From: Phoebastria nigripes
Taxonomy: Eukaryota; Chordata; Aves; Procellariiformes; Diomedeidae
NCBI GenBank assembly: GCA_035582835.1
Contig: JAYKAV010001267.1
Location: 858,804-922,803, forward strand
Length of the DNA: 64,000 nucleotides
Direction: 5' to 3'
Of the stretch, positions 48,533 through 63,000 are shown one piece after another; positions within the stretch are counted from its first letter, which is position 1, and each line of letters opens with the position of its first letter. Under the pieces are notes generated by a model, which saw nothing but the letters and a program-made list of their open reading frames with translations, was not told where the DNA came from and did no database searches. The translations under genes were made by a program, and so were the position numbers.

Positions 48533-51500
48533 GAAATATATGGAAGGGAAACAGGTAGAATTACTCTGTCAAACTGTGAAAATACAGTATCGCTCTTAAA
48601 GACACCCTGTGACTTTCAAGAGCACCCCCTATTTAGAGGTAACAGCTGTGTCTAAGCTGTACAGGAAGAACAGGCTCAGCAATTCAGGTAGGTTTGTTAA
48701 ATTTGATGACCTGCTTGTTCTCCTTCTGCACCACAGGCTACTGAGCTGTCTTTAAGCTTCTCCTCTGGATAATGCTGGAACTCACAGATTTCATGCACCT
48801 CCCAGGAGTCTGGGCTGCAACACATTAGGCCCGATCCAGAGTCCATGCAATAGTGAAAGCTCACGCTTGCATANTGACTATCTCTCTTTGGAGGGCTGTT
48901 AGCTTGGCCTAACTTCTCACCAACATATTTATCTGTAAACAATATGAAGATTGACAGGACCACCAGGACACAAGAGGCCAAAAACCCCTCAAGGCACATA
49001 CACTCAATGCAATTGTGCTTCTAAACCCATCAAAAGTACCAATAAAAGGATCTGGGATGTGCAAAAGTTAGGTATTTATCTCCTTTGCAAACCCTGGTCT
49101 AAAAAGATGATGAAAACAGTAACAACAAGGCGTGCTGAGGTCAGCAACATATCTTAGCAGGGAATGAAAGATGATTCATTTTCAGGGATGCAGTACTGTT
49201 CTTCTGGAAGGCTCTTCACCATACATCATACTGTCCTGGTGTAACAAAGCGACTCTGAAACTACTCTACCATCATAGCTCCAAATTGTAAGAGCAGAATT
49301 TTGTGCTAAACAAGTAATAGAAGTGTCTTTTTAGCCTCTGTGTTAAGAATAAGGATTTGGTTATCATGCCTTGTTCTGTATGACTCTTCCTAAACTTTGG
49401 AATATATTGGCTAAATTCAAAGAAGTTTGGCAGAAGCTCCCATCTCAGTAGTAGTTTAAGTTCACTCAAATTTCACTGAACTAAGAAGGCGGATAGAGAA
49501 GAGATGTTCCAAGTGCCCCTTGAAGTACCCTGAGAAGGGAACAGCTGCAGGGTAGATTCATGTGTTGGACAAATAACCCACAAGAGAGTGACCCTGGTAC
49601 AAACCAGGGATTTGCCCATAGTGGAAATTATATTGCAGCAGATGGCTGCCTCTCATTTGGTCTCTGCTAAAGCTCCTGTTCAACTGAAGTAACAGCTCCA
49701 GTAACCTTTGTATGTGAACAGTCTACTGCCTTTCTACCTTTGGCCAACAGCTGGCCTGTGCTGGGCATTTTCTCCTCCTGCTCTGACTTGGTGCTTTACA
49801 AAACCTGTGCTGCTGGAAGCTTCTGCTGGTCTTTGCAAAATGATCATCTGGGCTTAGAGAAAGGCTTCTTGCATTCTCTCAGCTCCATTATACCTCATCT
49901 TGAGTGAGCAGATAATGTTCTCCATGGTAAATTCAAGAAAAATGTATACAAATCTCATTTAAAAAACAGGAAGAGGAGTCCCATTCCATAAATAAATTGC
50001 TTCAGGACATGACTATTTCAAAACACCTGATGCATATTGTATACAATAGCATACGCTTTGGCTACCAGAGTTTCCTCTCACTCCCAAAATACCCGTTTGA
50101 AAATAAAATCTTTTTAGTGCAGATAATTTGTCTTAAAAACATTTAAGAATTGGCAACATGGTGAGAACACTCACTAGCCTTTTATTCCTGCAAATAAAAG
50201 GTCAGATCTCACCTTGGTTTGACTTCAGTCAGGAAGCTGACTCCTGATTATTGACACTCAAAGGTGCTTCTTTCTGAATTAAAATTGTCCCTGATTCAAC
50301 ATCATTTCAGTTACAGTCAAACTTTCAACTGCCTTGTGCAAATTTACACTGAGCATCTGATCATGAAAAAAGACCAAGAAAAAAATCTAACCAGTCAGAA
50401 GAGGTCAAAGATTGAAGAACCTGCAATATTATTTGGGGTCAAGACAGAACTATAATGACTAAGCAAAAGAGGAGCTTACCTGATGCCTGCATACGCTGAA
50501 ATTGCAACACACTTTAGGAGCATAGACAAAAGTAGAAATCCACATTCATGGCTGTATTTTATTAAAATGTGTTTCAATTGGAAAGTTGGAAAGATCTAGG
50601 GTGATATTAAAGAAAGAAATCAGTAGTGTAATTAGACATTTTGGGACTATTCACAAAGTCTTGTTTCCCCTGAACACAGCAGGAATGGAGCATCACAAGT
50701 CTGCTTTGATGCTTCCCTTTCCAACAAATTTTAGTGCAGCATTTGGCAAAGACAAGCTTCCACAGAACAACGCAGGAAGTCGTCTTATATAGATGGGCAC
50801 ACACAACCACCACAATTTCTTCAGTCAGGCAGGGGCCACCAAATGTTGAAGTGTTTATTACAACCATCTTGAAAGAAAGGAGTAGTAGATTCTGTCTATG
50901 ACATACGTTCCACACAATATATTCTTTTCCTTCTAACAAAATTGTTCTTAATACAAAATTAAGCCCCAGAAAGGTTAGGGAGGACTAGGATGGACTGACT
51001 ATTCAGCTTCAGAAGCTATAAAAGTGAATGTAAAATACTTATGACCTTGGTGGTGAGCAGCAAGAAAGATAAGGGTACCAATAGTGAAAGAACAGTTATA
51101 AAATCATGAGTCAGTGCAAAGACAAATAAAATTTAAGTAGAGTCTGTGTTCTCATTTCAGACTCTCTCCCCTGGAGAAGCACAAACAACAATGACAAAAT
51201 TTATCACACAGAGCAACCTGCTGTGCCCTGCTGCAGAACTGCTTAGGAGAAGACCTAATGAAAGCCAGGACTCCAAAGTGCCAGAAGGTTAACACCAAAC
51301 ATGCTATGCTTTGAAGAATTGTCAGCCTTCTGCAACACAAAAGGAAGCTTAAGAAACTGCAAACAGGACCTAGCACGCTAATGGGCCTGCCATAGAAGGT
51401 GGGAGCAGATATGAAAGATTCATCTATGTTGCTAAANTAAGACACCAGTAAGCTTGAAGTACCTTCCTCCACCGTTTCAGTTGCGTAATCTCACATCTCA

Positions 51501-53526
51501 TGTATACTGGCACGGATTAACTCAGAGGGCACCAGCAGGGTATTCTGTACTAACATTACCAGGAAGTGAANTAAAACACAATAGCACTTGATGTGGGATA
51601 TTAGAGAAGTGAAAGTGGGCTTCTATACTAGCACAGAGACACTAGCACTAATTTTAAACCATCTTATGTGTTGGGTGAATGCAAAGCATTATGACACCAG
51701 TGTGGGTTAACTAAGCCTACAGTATAGGCTGTTTCTTCATCAGGCAATATGGCAAAGAACATTTTTTCTCTATCTCCATTTATACAAACAGGTTTTACTC
51801 CTAGCGTGGCTTGAAGCCACCCTTAAAAGCTTAATTGTCTTATGTGTTAAATGGGTTACCTGTCCAAAGTAACACNAAGTAACAGAAAAGGTTGAGAGAG
51901 GTACGTATATTCAATGTCTATCACTAACAATTGTGAAGATATGGGATCCTTGCCCAAAGAACAGAGCAATTTCCTTCATACTATAGTACATCAGGTGATT
52001 TACTCTATTTTCAAAGCATATGAAAACGGAAGGGGGGTACTGCAAATCTTCTCCTGTTCCTATGGCCTCCAGAGCGAAGGCCAGGCTCACGTTGCTTGTA
52101 ATAAATTGGCAAGAGTTGGCAACACTAGAAACAGCACATGAGGAGCTTGAGGAGGAATTTGAAGTGATGCAGGATCTGATTAATGGCCTAGAAAGAGAAT
52201 TTTAGCTGCTGAAGCTTGGAAAGATTGAAAGTATGATTTAGGAATTAGGGATATCAAAACAGAGGAGTTTGGAGTAATCAAGGAAGGAGATAATTAGCAT
52301 AGAAAGAGCACAGCTTTTAGCAACACACACAAGGGCATACAAAAACGCTTGTTAACTCTTAAGATGCATTTGCAAGTCTGAGTTAAAACCCTGTTTTTCC
52401 TCAGGGAATAATGCCCTGAATCCCCTTTTAAAATTAATCCCTTCCATTCTACTATTTTAAAAAGAATAGGTGTGGGAAGTTATTTAGAGTGGACAGGGGC
52501 AGCTGCATGCTAGACTACGTCCTTGCTCTTGACTGACTGCGAATCAGAATGAGAGAAATTTTGGCACACAGGATGCTGGCAGAGTTCAGCCCATGCATGT
52601 GGAAACCCAGGATGGCTCCAGTCAGACCAGAAAGTTGCTTTTGTACCTGTACTGGAAAGGGAAGGGGACTCTTTGTCAGCGCAAGAAACATGTCAGGAGG
52701 AGGCTGGCACCTCAGACGGAGGTAGGGCTTATGGTTTTACAGGAGAGGAGGATGGTGTGAGTGCCAGATCCCCTTTCACAGCTCTGTTGAAGGTCCCTCA
52801 ACTTGCTAGCAGTTCCCGATGTAGACCCTTAGTGCTACACTGGAATTAAAGAATCCAGCATCAAGAAAACAATCTGTTATTGACTCTTCTTGGAAAAGTG
52901 ATACTGATCTAGTCAGTGTTACAGTCTGATCTATAATACACGCTGGGGCAGTTTCAGTAAAACTATTAGGGCCTGCCTAAAAGTATGAACTTGTTCTTAA
53001 ATTCTTTACTCTGCACTAGTGCTTTCCACATTACACTTTGCTGCACTAAGAGATGGACCATGATCCCCATGAAAGTTCAAGTGGGGCCTGCAAGCTTGAA
53101 TAATGGGCTGGCGTCTGTCTTATACTTCTTAAACCAGGTACTGTAATTCAAGTGTGATGGGAAACAGCAACCTGTTTCCTGATCTCTTCTGAGCAAAGGA
53201 ACGCAGGCACTGAAAGATGCAGATAGTCACTGGGATGGACAGAGGGAAGATGAGGAGTAGAGAAGGGAAAAATCAAGTGGGGGAGAAGTGATTTTCAAAA
53301 AGAAAGTGTAAACCCTTCAGGTATTCTGTCACTACCCACATCTCTCAGCTTAGCCCAGTATAACTGTGAGAAGACCAACAACTGTACGAACATCATATTC
53401 TGCATCTACCGCTATTGTGCTGAGTTCGCATGCCATCTGTAAGAGGCATAAGTCCAGATGTCTGCTCAGTACAAGCCATGCAAAGGGAGATCCAGTGACA
53501 CAGTATTAAAGAGATTAGCGTCAAAA

Positions 53527-53590
53527 NNNNNNNNNNNNNNNNNNNNNNNNNNNNNNNNNNNNNNNNNNNNNNNNNNNNNNNNNNNNNNNN
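53527..53590. other. Assembly gap (64 N)
   Basis: Run of N in otherwise unremarkable sequence. The flanks (GAGATTAGCGTCAAAA and GCAGCAAAGTGCTTAGTC) show no repeat that would explain the gap. Confidence 0.97.
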
Positions 53591-56500
53591 GCAGCAAAGT
53601 GCTTAGTCAGAGCAGAAGTCTCTCCTCCAAAGTTATATACTGTCTTCTGGACTGGAAGCTTATTCATTATAAAATCCAGCGCTCACCCTCCCCTATCCTT
53701 TCTCTACCCTTGTTCATCCTTTGGTTCGTTAACAGTTTGGAAAACTTTATGGGCATTCCTAAGTGGTTACAGATGTGTAAGGATGCACACTACAGGCCAC
53801 TTCATCAAGCGGATGACATAACCCTGCATGCCAGCTTCAAAAGTAGCTCATTTAATACCGAACTCAGAGACACGATTGTCCCAGACTCGCTGTGTGCCTG
53901 TTGAGAGTGATGGGATTATAACAGCAGCTGGCAGTGCTCTGTTCCAAGAAAGCTCACAGCATTATTCAGTCTTGAGTTCCCTCTTCCTCTGTGGAGCCAT
54001 TTGATCCTTAATCTCTTCTATGGGTTCTTAACCCTTTTCATGTACTTCTCCCCTCAACAAAGTTTTACACGCACATCTTTATACCAAAATATGGGTGAAG
54101 ACTATCAGTAAGATGTCACAGTTGCACATCTATTTTGAACATTACTTATAAGTACCTGCCAACCATGCGTTTGCATGAAGAACTGTCTAGCATGTATTTT
54201 ACAAAATTAAGTACAGAGAAATAATATTTTAAAATCCATTGCACTGCTTTTCCTGAATCAGACTGTGTAACTGGAAAATGTGAGCATGATGCTGCAGGGT
54301 ACCTGTGACCATGACTACTAATACAACTAGTTCCCTCTATCGCAGTAGTATCTGCCATGTGCTTTCCACACTGCTTAAAAAGACTCAAAGTCAATAGTTG
54401 TTAGGAGACTTCTGCTCTGTCCATTACTCTGTCACTACTCTGCTGGGATGCTCTGGTCAGGACCTACTTTGCTTTCTCTCAGCAGCGTCTTGTATAATTA
54501 AAAGATAACTACAACTTGCTGTATATGATCAGGTTTCTTTCTCATAGGAACTGAGATGGTAAGACACTAGCATGATAGCTTGGGACAAGAAGTGGCTTCT
54601 ACAACGAAGATGACACCAGCATTGTCCAAACACAGCGACAAAAAAAGCTAGTGGCTTGAGAATTAGTCAAGAAGGTGCCAGTCTGTGATAACAAGGAGGA
54701 GGAACTGGACTGAAGACAGTCCTGGTTGAAGAGAAGTGGAAACTGCACAAAGGGTTACCAACATTACAGTGACTAAAGAAACAACAGGAAAAAAGGATGT
54801 GGGAGAGTATTTTGTGAGGCAGGTAAGAAAACCAGTGTTATTTGCTAGATGTCAGAGGAAACCAATAGCTTATTGAATAGAAGAAGGTGAATGCATGCAA
54901 AAGAGTTTGAGACGCAGCAAACGATGTATTTTTGGGGGGGGCGGGACTGCTGGAAGAAACAGAAGAGAACAATCCTGAAAGCTGCTGATGGCAGAAAGGA
55001 AGATAGAGTGGCTACATCACACCTTGATTTCTTCTTCCCTTAAAGATCTTGCATAAAGTGGCAGGGAACACATGGAAATCAACACTGACAAATGGGTAGA
55101 CAACAGATGGATGGGAAAATAACTGGGAATTGAAGCAGTAGTTCAAGTAGTTCAAGGCTGGGAAATGGCACAGCCAGGGTGAAAAATGACCTTGAATTAG
55201 CACTGGTGAAGTTCCTCTACAGGATGAGTATTATACAGCTGAAGTACAGTATTTCAATACTGTCATTAAAATGCTGCATACATATTTCTTAAATAGAAAT
55301 GTTATTCATCACAAGGGTTTCTTTTTAACCACCTGATCATCGGTATATAGACCCTTGTAATTTCTGCCCCCGTTCTTGTCTATTTACTCAGTTCTCACTA
55401 TCAGAAAATCCAATAAATCTTTATTGAGTTAGACTTATATATGAACATATCTCTTCTCCAAGGAACACATTTTAATAATTTAGATGGCAGCTCTGTTTCT
55501 TTGATTTCAGGGGATGATGCAGTGGGCTAGAAAGCTAATTTAGATGGGCTTAAAATTACCACATTTCCACGATTATCCTATGTTCTAGTATTCAGTTTGG
55601 CATATTTGGTGTGTATGAATTGTTACTATATTTTTCTCCCCCCATAAAAGATTTCAAGAATATATCGTCTTGCACACAGCACAGTAAGTAGCACTATTAA
55701 ACATGACACACATACCCAAGTCATGAAAGAAATTGCACAGCACTGCAAGCTATTGTTTGAAGGCAAATATGCAATTATAGTAGCAGTCATATTGTAAAGC
55801 ACACATACGACAGCAGAATTGAAGTCACATTAAAATCCACCCAAGCCTTACAGGGACACTGCTCAAGCCCACAGCAAGATTCTACGGGAAAGCTGACAGC
55901 CATTTGGGATCTTTTCACCATAAGAATTCAACAATAGGAGATTTAGATTACCACAGAGGGGGAAATCCCCAGCTTTCCAGTGAGAGGCAGAGAAAGGTCA
56001 CAACCTATTAGTCTATAAAATCACAGCAATAATTACTTCAACATACTAACATTCCCATCCTCTCAGCCTTCCAGCCTCAGGCTCCAACAACAAAAGCATC
56101 CACCTTCCCTGGCAGATATGAAAACTATTCTTAATGGAATTAATTTGATTAAAAACACTCCTATCAAGTGTTTTAAACAGCATATCTGATAACACTATGT
56201 GGTAAAAAGCATATATTGGCCCATGTGTAAGATAATCATCTCTTCCTTTTCCATTGCTATAAACTTCAGCTTCTTGCTTTATGACCTTAAGACAGATTTC
56301 AAACCCATCACTGGCTCAAGGCTAAAAAAATCACTTAATTTGAGATGCTGGCCAGTATAGATTGGAAGGAAGAAGTTCCACATTTGGAAAAAAAATTGCA
56401 CAGAGAAAACCTCTTTGGATGTCTGATTTAATAAATAAAAATCCCCAAAACAGGCAGACCATAGGAGGCTGATTGGGCTTTGGAATGCTAAATCCTAACA

Positions 56501-59500
56501 GCAGAGTGCAGGTGTGGCAAAAAAGGGCTCCGCAAATCACTGTGATGACCACAGCACAGCAATGCAGCCACATTTTAGACTATCAAATTGATTTTTCAGC
56601 TTAAGACGGCACTAGCTGCTTTTTATGCTTCATAGCTGAGTTCTGGCACAGATGTTTGAAACTTTCCAAACTGTTTAACAGATTACACAAGCAGCCAGCA
56701 GTAGCTAAGCAGGGAAAAAGGGCTCTAACTCAGTAATGTATTCTACTGTGATAAATTCTCTTTCAGTGAGGCCGTGACTCCTATCCTAGTTGAGTCCCTT
56801 TGGAAGAAAAAGGAAAATGGAAGGAATCAAATATAAAGCAAACTCACTGAAATGACTCTTCAGGGCCTTCCCTGCAGTGTTGGCACTCAAAGCTGTACCT
56901 GGGCTCCAGTAAGTCTATAACCACAGCAACACTAATTAATTGAGGGCACTTTGGAAAATGCCCTTCAATCCCCTGCTGTGACTGCTCACAGAATTTCTCC
57001 CTCAAGCCCTTTCTGCTCTTTTGAAGCCCTACTGGAATATGCACTGCACAGTCTGGGGCAAGGGAGCAGCTTTCACTGGATGGGACCTTCCTTGAGGTGG
57101 TTAATTGAACAGGTGCAGGGGGCCCAGGGAACAAGTGGGAAGCAGGACTGTGGCTGCCAGCCCCGCACAGCTCAGGGGCCCTGCAAGGAGCCAGCTGAAG
57201 AGAAAAGCAGTCAAACTTGAAGCTGCAAAAGCTGCTCCTCAGCTGTCTCTGAGCAGCCAGAGAGGAAACGGTGTAAATCCAAGACATACGAGAAATAAAC
57301 AGAAAATCTTATCTACAAAAAGATGCATGTGCATTAATAGAAATGATGTTTTGAAACACTGCGTGCCTCTGAGCATACACAAAAAGCAGGCGGCGTGGGC
57401 AGCAGCCGCTGTGAATTGGAATGAATGTGACTGCATGCAAGTGCACCTATGCAGGGATATATGTCAGGGTGCTAGCTGTGCATATCTGGGCAGCAATGTG
57501 TAGAGAAGCTGGAAGGAAGCAACCACGCCACTGAGGGTGTGCTGTGCACAGACTTTAAACACTGGATGCCTCTCTGTATATCACCAGGGAAGCCCTCAAG
57601 AGGCAGAACACAAATCACAACTGATTTTATTCCAGCCAAAACTAGCAGCAATCAGAAACTTCCATGGGACTTGCACACGTGTGTTCAGGCTCACTGTACT
57701 GAGACTGAGGAAAGAGTGTTCCTTACACTGCTCTTGACAGGAGCAAATGATTAAAATTCACGTTTCCCAAGAACGGCAAAGCCAGCCACAGGCTACTGAC
57801 CCAGAGGCAGCTACTGAAAAGACAGCAGGTGTGAGCAGATCTTGCTGCTCTTCTATTGCTAAATCTCACATTAGATGATGTTTGAAGCTAGTAGTGTCAA
57901 GGGTGAGCTGGGCTGAAAGGGGCAAAAATAACACTGTATGTAAACAAAAGCTTAAGAAAAGGGTTAGCATAAAATAATGTACTAGAAGTCTCAGCAGTTT
58001 GCTCTGAGTTTTGACCACCACTGCTCAGGCAGATACTTTCCATACTAAAAGAAACAGATTTATGACAAGCTTGTAATTAAACTGTCTGAAGGACCAGTAA
58101 ACTTCTGCATGCTGTTGTTTTTATGCCACTTCAAACAAAATTAATGCAAGTGTTATGTATGACTGGGTCTATCCTTATTTGACTGCTGGGCTGCCTTTTC
58201 CCAGTTCCCTGTTTTTATGACCTACATTTCCAAATGTCCGTCAGTGCTCCAAATTCAATGACGCAAAAATCTCTGGTCTGTTCATGTGTTCTTCCCTCAC
58301 AGAGCAGTAAGAAAAACTTACAACATGTTGGTCAATGTATTTAATGCAGCTCTGCTTCTGCTACTGAGACACAACTATTTAAGAAAATAGCAGCCAGTTC
58401 AGAATTTGAAAAATTAATCTGCTTGTTTGTGAAACTCCCCGAGTGCCTCCTGGTTTATCATCAGCCATACATAGGTGCCTGTACTACATCCAACAGAAAA
58501 AGAAAGTGGTAAAGTCAGAGTACACACATCTTTCAAAGCGCTATTTAAGAAACTTACTTTAAAATTTAGAAGTGCTATTGACAAACTTTGTTACATTTAA
58601 GAAGTTACAATTAAATACGTACGCATCTTTATATGCACTAATTTATCTAATGTGCAAAGCAAAGAAGCTACTCCAAAACCCAATGAACATCCAAATACTA
58701 AGCATTATTATTACTGCTAACATCAAGTTTTTCCATTTGCAGCTTTTGCTCTATGGTTTTGACCTTACTAGATCCCATTTTCACACAGGCTCGCTTGCAG
58801 ATATGTACACTTTTAAGAAATTTTCAGATATGCAAATATTTGAAGACAATGGAATTGAGATAAAAACCAAAATCTGTAGAATAGGGGACCTAGGCTGAAG
58901 TTGGTTTTCATTTGAGGGAAAAAAAAAAATCTTGCTTTTTCATATATCAGTAAAGTAACTATCAGATTTCAAGTGTTTGGTAAAATATAATCAATTAATA
59001 GTTACCTCAAATACTGTTATTAAAATGCTCATCTGGCTGCCTTTAAAATTCAAACTGCTTTAGCTCTAGGTGACATTCTTATTTAACATTCTAGATTAAA
59101 GCCAGCAAAACCAAGGATCCTTCTTTGGTCAGGGACTGTTAACTTTTTTTTTTTAATTTTTTTTTTTTTTTTAATATAACAATGATATATCAAGCTCAGA
59201 TTCAAACCAGTTTCAGACAAATAGCAACTGCTACTACTAAAAAACCACAACTGAAAAATCTGCTGATCTGAGAATCCATCCGTCACTTGTTAACTGTTGC
59301 AGAACTGCCCCTCTCCCATCTTCAGCTCTGCAGCACCCACTGAGATAGCTGTCCTCGGAATATTTGGGAAGGGGGAGTGTGGGGGGCGAATTCTAGGACC
59401 GTGGCTCTTATAGGCACTTGTGAGGATCCAATATCAGGAAGAGGACCAAAGACTAAACTCCTCAGGACAGAAGCCATTTTACTTTATGTGGCCAGTATAT

Positions 59501-59800
59501 CTGACTTTCTGTACATAGCACAAACAGTTACGCTACCTACAGACAATTGTTTGTGAAAACCCAGACTCAGGTTACTCTGAAGACACTGAATGGTACAGCT
59601 ACAATTCTCATGCTCCATTTTGAGGCTGGACATTTGGAACGTGAATAATGCCATTAACCCAGGAGAATTAGGTAAGTCCCATGGTTTTTCAATGACTTAG
59701 TTTTTGTCTGCACTAATTTTACCTCCAAATCTGCATGTCTGAAACTCCACACTCTTCAAGTCTGCTTAAAGTGATTACGACTTTTCAGTAAATCTTGGAT
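53591..59800. other. Intron sequence, no supported gene
   Basis: Unique-looking DNA with a G8 run (54934-54941), a T-rich tract (59144-59172) and a GC-richer stretch at about 56840-57500. There, open frames of 147 (minus) and 132 (plus) codons overlap each other without recognisable domains. The overlap in opposite directions suggests composition bias rather than genes. Confidence 0.55.
59144..59172. repeat. Poly(T) tract with one AA interruption
   Basis: T11, AA, then T16. Low-complexity sequence, no element attached. Confidence 0.93.
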
Positions 59801-60010
59801 TGTTCTTTCTCCCGGCTGCAGAGCTGTCTGCCTGCAATTTCTCAAAAGAGCGCCAGGATTTCACGTCCATTGGCCCCTGCATTCCTGCCAAAGCCCTGCA
59901 GAAATGAGAGCTGCTGCAGCTGCCAGGGTTTATTTACACACATTCCTGCCTCAAATTGAATTAATGAGCATAATTTAACTCAGGCAATGTCCTCCACAGC
60001 TCTTGTTTCT
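59800..60010. promoter_or_regulatory. Candidate enhancer-like block (TEAD, E-box, homeodomain-type motifs)
   Basis: CATTCCTGCC occurs twice (59880-59889 and 59941-59950); CATTCCT is the M-CAT (TEAD) core. Between them is the E-box CAGCTG (59917-59922), and after them an AT-rich stretch with ATTAAT (59960-59965) and CATAATTTAA. The mixture of GC-rich and AT-rich parts without simple repeats looks like a conserved noncoding element, but this is inference. Confidence 0.3.
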
Positions 60011-63000
60011 CTTTGCCCCTCTTGACATTTCTTTCTCTCACATAAACCCTCTTGTAGTCTTAAAGCAGTATCTAAAGTGATTCTGGTGTAAAAAGTAATT
60101 GCAGACGCATTGTATCTCCTATTTGAGCTGATAAACTTGTACATATCTGCTTACAGCCTACTTTATGGAAAGCCCAGGATCCCCTTAATGAGTATCCAGA
60201 AGGTTAACTTGAACATATTTGCTCTGCTCAATCCAAGTTTGTCAGTTTAGCAACAAGCTTCCAGTTTAATCACTTACAAAAGACCCAACCTCGGAAAGAG
60301 CTCCNATGCAACAGATGAGAGCAGCTGATGCTACAACATATCTACAGTTGTTAACATTCACATGCTATATTTAGTAAATCTTTTCTACATAAGTCTCCAG
60401 TACGTTTCTGCTCTCAGAAATCTGAAATTCTGCATCCACAGCATAAGGGCTCTCAACATTAACAAGCCCTGCAGACACTGTACGGACATGTCACATACAG
60501 GAAGCTCCTGTTATGCCACTAACCAGACCGATGCAGAGTTTCCCACATGTTATGTCAAAGATAGAGCACAAAAATATTTCTCCAAATATTCACACCCATG
60601 TGACTAACAAAGCCCATTCTCCCCTCTATTATCACCCTGTACAGAGTGTGTGTCTCACACAGTGTGTATATTACATGAGGCTTGAAAGCCTTAGAACAGA
60701 AGCCATATAATTCTACTAGAAGAGTGTGGGAGAAAAGGAACTAAACCTTTAATGACAAATACAGTTGCTACATCAGCACTTCACAAGCATCACGGACAAG
60801 AACATTTCAGCAACACTTTAAACCTCTAGATCTACAGGAAGAAAACAGATTGCTTGGCACACAGCAGTTTGGCTTTCTGGGAAGAGTATTCTCTTACGAA
60901 GTTCCCACAAGACCATATCTATCCAGTTAGGCTGATTCATGGAGAGAATTTTCCTTCTCCTAAACAAGACTAACAAGGATCCTTAAGAATATTTCAACGA
61001 GAAATCAATGTATTCCAGGACTTGTGATTGAAACCACAACAAATTCTGTGGACCTGAGTTTGCGACCCCCACAAACAGTAACTATTCAAGTAGTTCCAGT
61101 AAAACGAGTAGGATTGACTGAGACGCAGCTCCTCACCACGATCATAGAACAGGCAGGCACTCTGGGATGGGAGTTCGAAGGATCATCCCAAGATGAGCCT
61201 CTCCTGAAAAACTTAACTCCTGCTGGAGAACGTAAGACTGATTTTGAGGCGCATGTCAATTCTCTTCCGCATATACAACATCAGAAGCCAATACATACAA
61301 AACTGCTTGAAACCCCATTGCAAAAAGTAGCTTGAAGTGTGAAGGCAGCAAACCACTGGGGGAGGGTGTGTGTGCATCTTTCAATGTCCAAAATTGACAT
61401 TTTGAACTCTCAAGCAGAAGCCTGCTCTAGCTACAACTGGTACAGGCTGGTTGTAAATTTTGACAACATTTAGACTAAACAGAAGTGGCATGTCCTGAAT
61501 CCTCTGACTAATAAAGAGATACAAGACATTACCCCCAATTACAAGGCTGATTATGTGTTGTGCTTCTGCATACAGACTATTTAGATGAGGAAAACCAGGG
61601 GCTTGGGGTTCCATGCCAAAACCAAGGGTCCATGAAAAGAAGTGATTGTCTTGGAAAAAATGGGAGAGAGGGTCTAGAAAGAAGATGGTGAAGATGCTGG
61701 CTGCAGGAAAGATACTGGAAGTGGCAGATCCCAGAGAACAGGGACATGCATAGAGATGAATGCTGGGGAATGGCTAGGGACCTTGACCAGTAACACTTGT
61801 GGGTGGGTCAACACTGACAGCAATGGCACAGCGGGAACCAACCGAACTCTCTGCCCAGCTTTCCCAGGTCAGCAGTGACCTCCCTGCAGGGAAGGGAGGT
61901 CAAGACCTAGGGAACATAACGCCATGGTAGGAGAAAGCGAATGAGAATTATCAAGTAGGGTAAGAGTGCTAATCTCTCTGGTTCTGAAATAAACCCGAGT
62001 ATCCAGATTCACTACAGGTTGTCATTTACTTTGTCTTGCCTGTGACAGCCAGCACTTGGCTAAATTTGAGTCCTTGCAGGCCACTTTCATTAGAAGCTGA
62101 TGCAGACCATATATGGCTTTAAAACAATTCTGCTTGCTTGCACAGGAAAAGCATGATAAACACTTATTTTTCTGACTTCTAACATCAAAACACCAGAACA
62201 CACCTACTCTTCACAGTCCCAGCTCTAAATCCAGCCAATAATTTCACTTAAAAGCTCCCTCTCAGTCCCCTCTCTGGCTATTTCCAACTTTTCAATATAA
62301 TTCCACGCCCCTCAGTAATATTTTCTCTCTTACACACAACTGAAATAAAATACACTAGTCACTAAATGTTTATTGGGTCCTTGGAAACCATTTTGGATTT
62401 TGTGGCTGCCTTTCATACATCTTTTGGTCTGTGTGAAGATGCCAGCAATTCAGGAGTTCAACTGCTCTTCACATATATTCTGAATGAACAGTAGTGGTGA
62501 GACCCATCAGCTCAATGAGATTTTGCCTAACCCCAAATGACAACAGCACTTTTTATAAGCACCTAAGGAAAACTGTTTGACAGAGCCTTATTTTTTGTTG
62601 TTCCACTCCCCACCAGATACCCATCTCGTTACTTCATATGCTCACTTCTCCTTCCTCCATTTTTTTAAATTTCTTTTTATATTGGCATCCAATTTTATAA
62701 AAGCACAATGAAAGTCAACTGTGTAACACTATCAAAGAAATTCACCATCACTTCCTCTGACTTCTGTATCATTAGAGTGGAGAAACTTCACTTGAATTTG
62801 GAAAGGCCTTCCCTGAATGCAGCTTCTGTTGAAGCAAAGCTTGAACTGGTTACTTTTCACGCTTCTCTGAAATAGAAATAGCCTAAAAATATCCCTTTTT
62901 GGTACATCTCTCACAAATTCTCTCAGAACCCCCTAACAAGAATATTTCTTCCACATGTGAAAATGAAATACTAAACACTGGCTNTTCTAGTGTATGTACA

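Larger units (their letters stand above)
46710..53526. other. Intron sequence, no supported gene
   Basis: Unique-looking DNA with an A/C-rich tract (47497-47551), a hairpin (48492-48532), and a mildly CpG-enriched stretch near 46940-47290 with about nine CpG sites and an 84-codon minus-strand frame of unknown meaning. Confidence 0.55.

Noticed and set aside
50477..50560. Minus-strand frame ending in CAG|GTAAGC with a hydrophobic stretch (LLLSMLLKCVAISAYAGI)
   Set aside because: The donor is good, but the text does not match any ATP8A2 membrane segment and the acceptor is unclear.
52020..52205. Short plus-strand frame ending in an acidic helix-like stretch (AHEELEEEFEVMQDLIN)
   Set aside because: Only 61 codons, no splice context and no family match; likely chance.
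56844..57503. Overlapping 147-codon (minus) and 132-codon (plus) open frames
   Set aside because: Mutually overlapping frames in a GC-richer stretch indicate composition bias; neither resembles a known protein.
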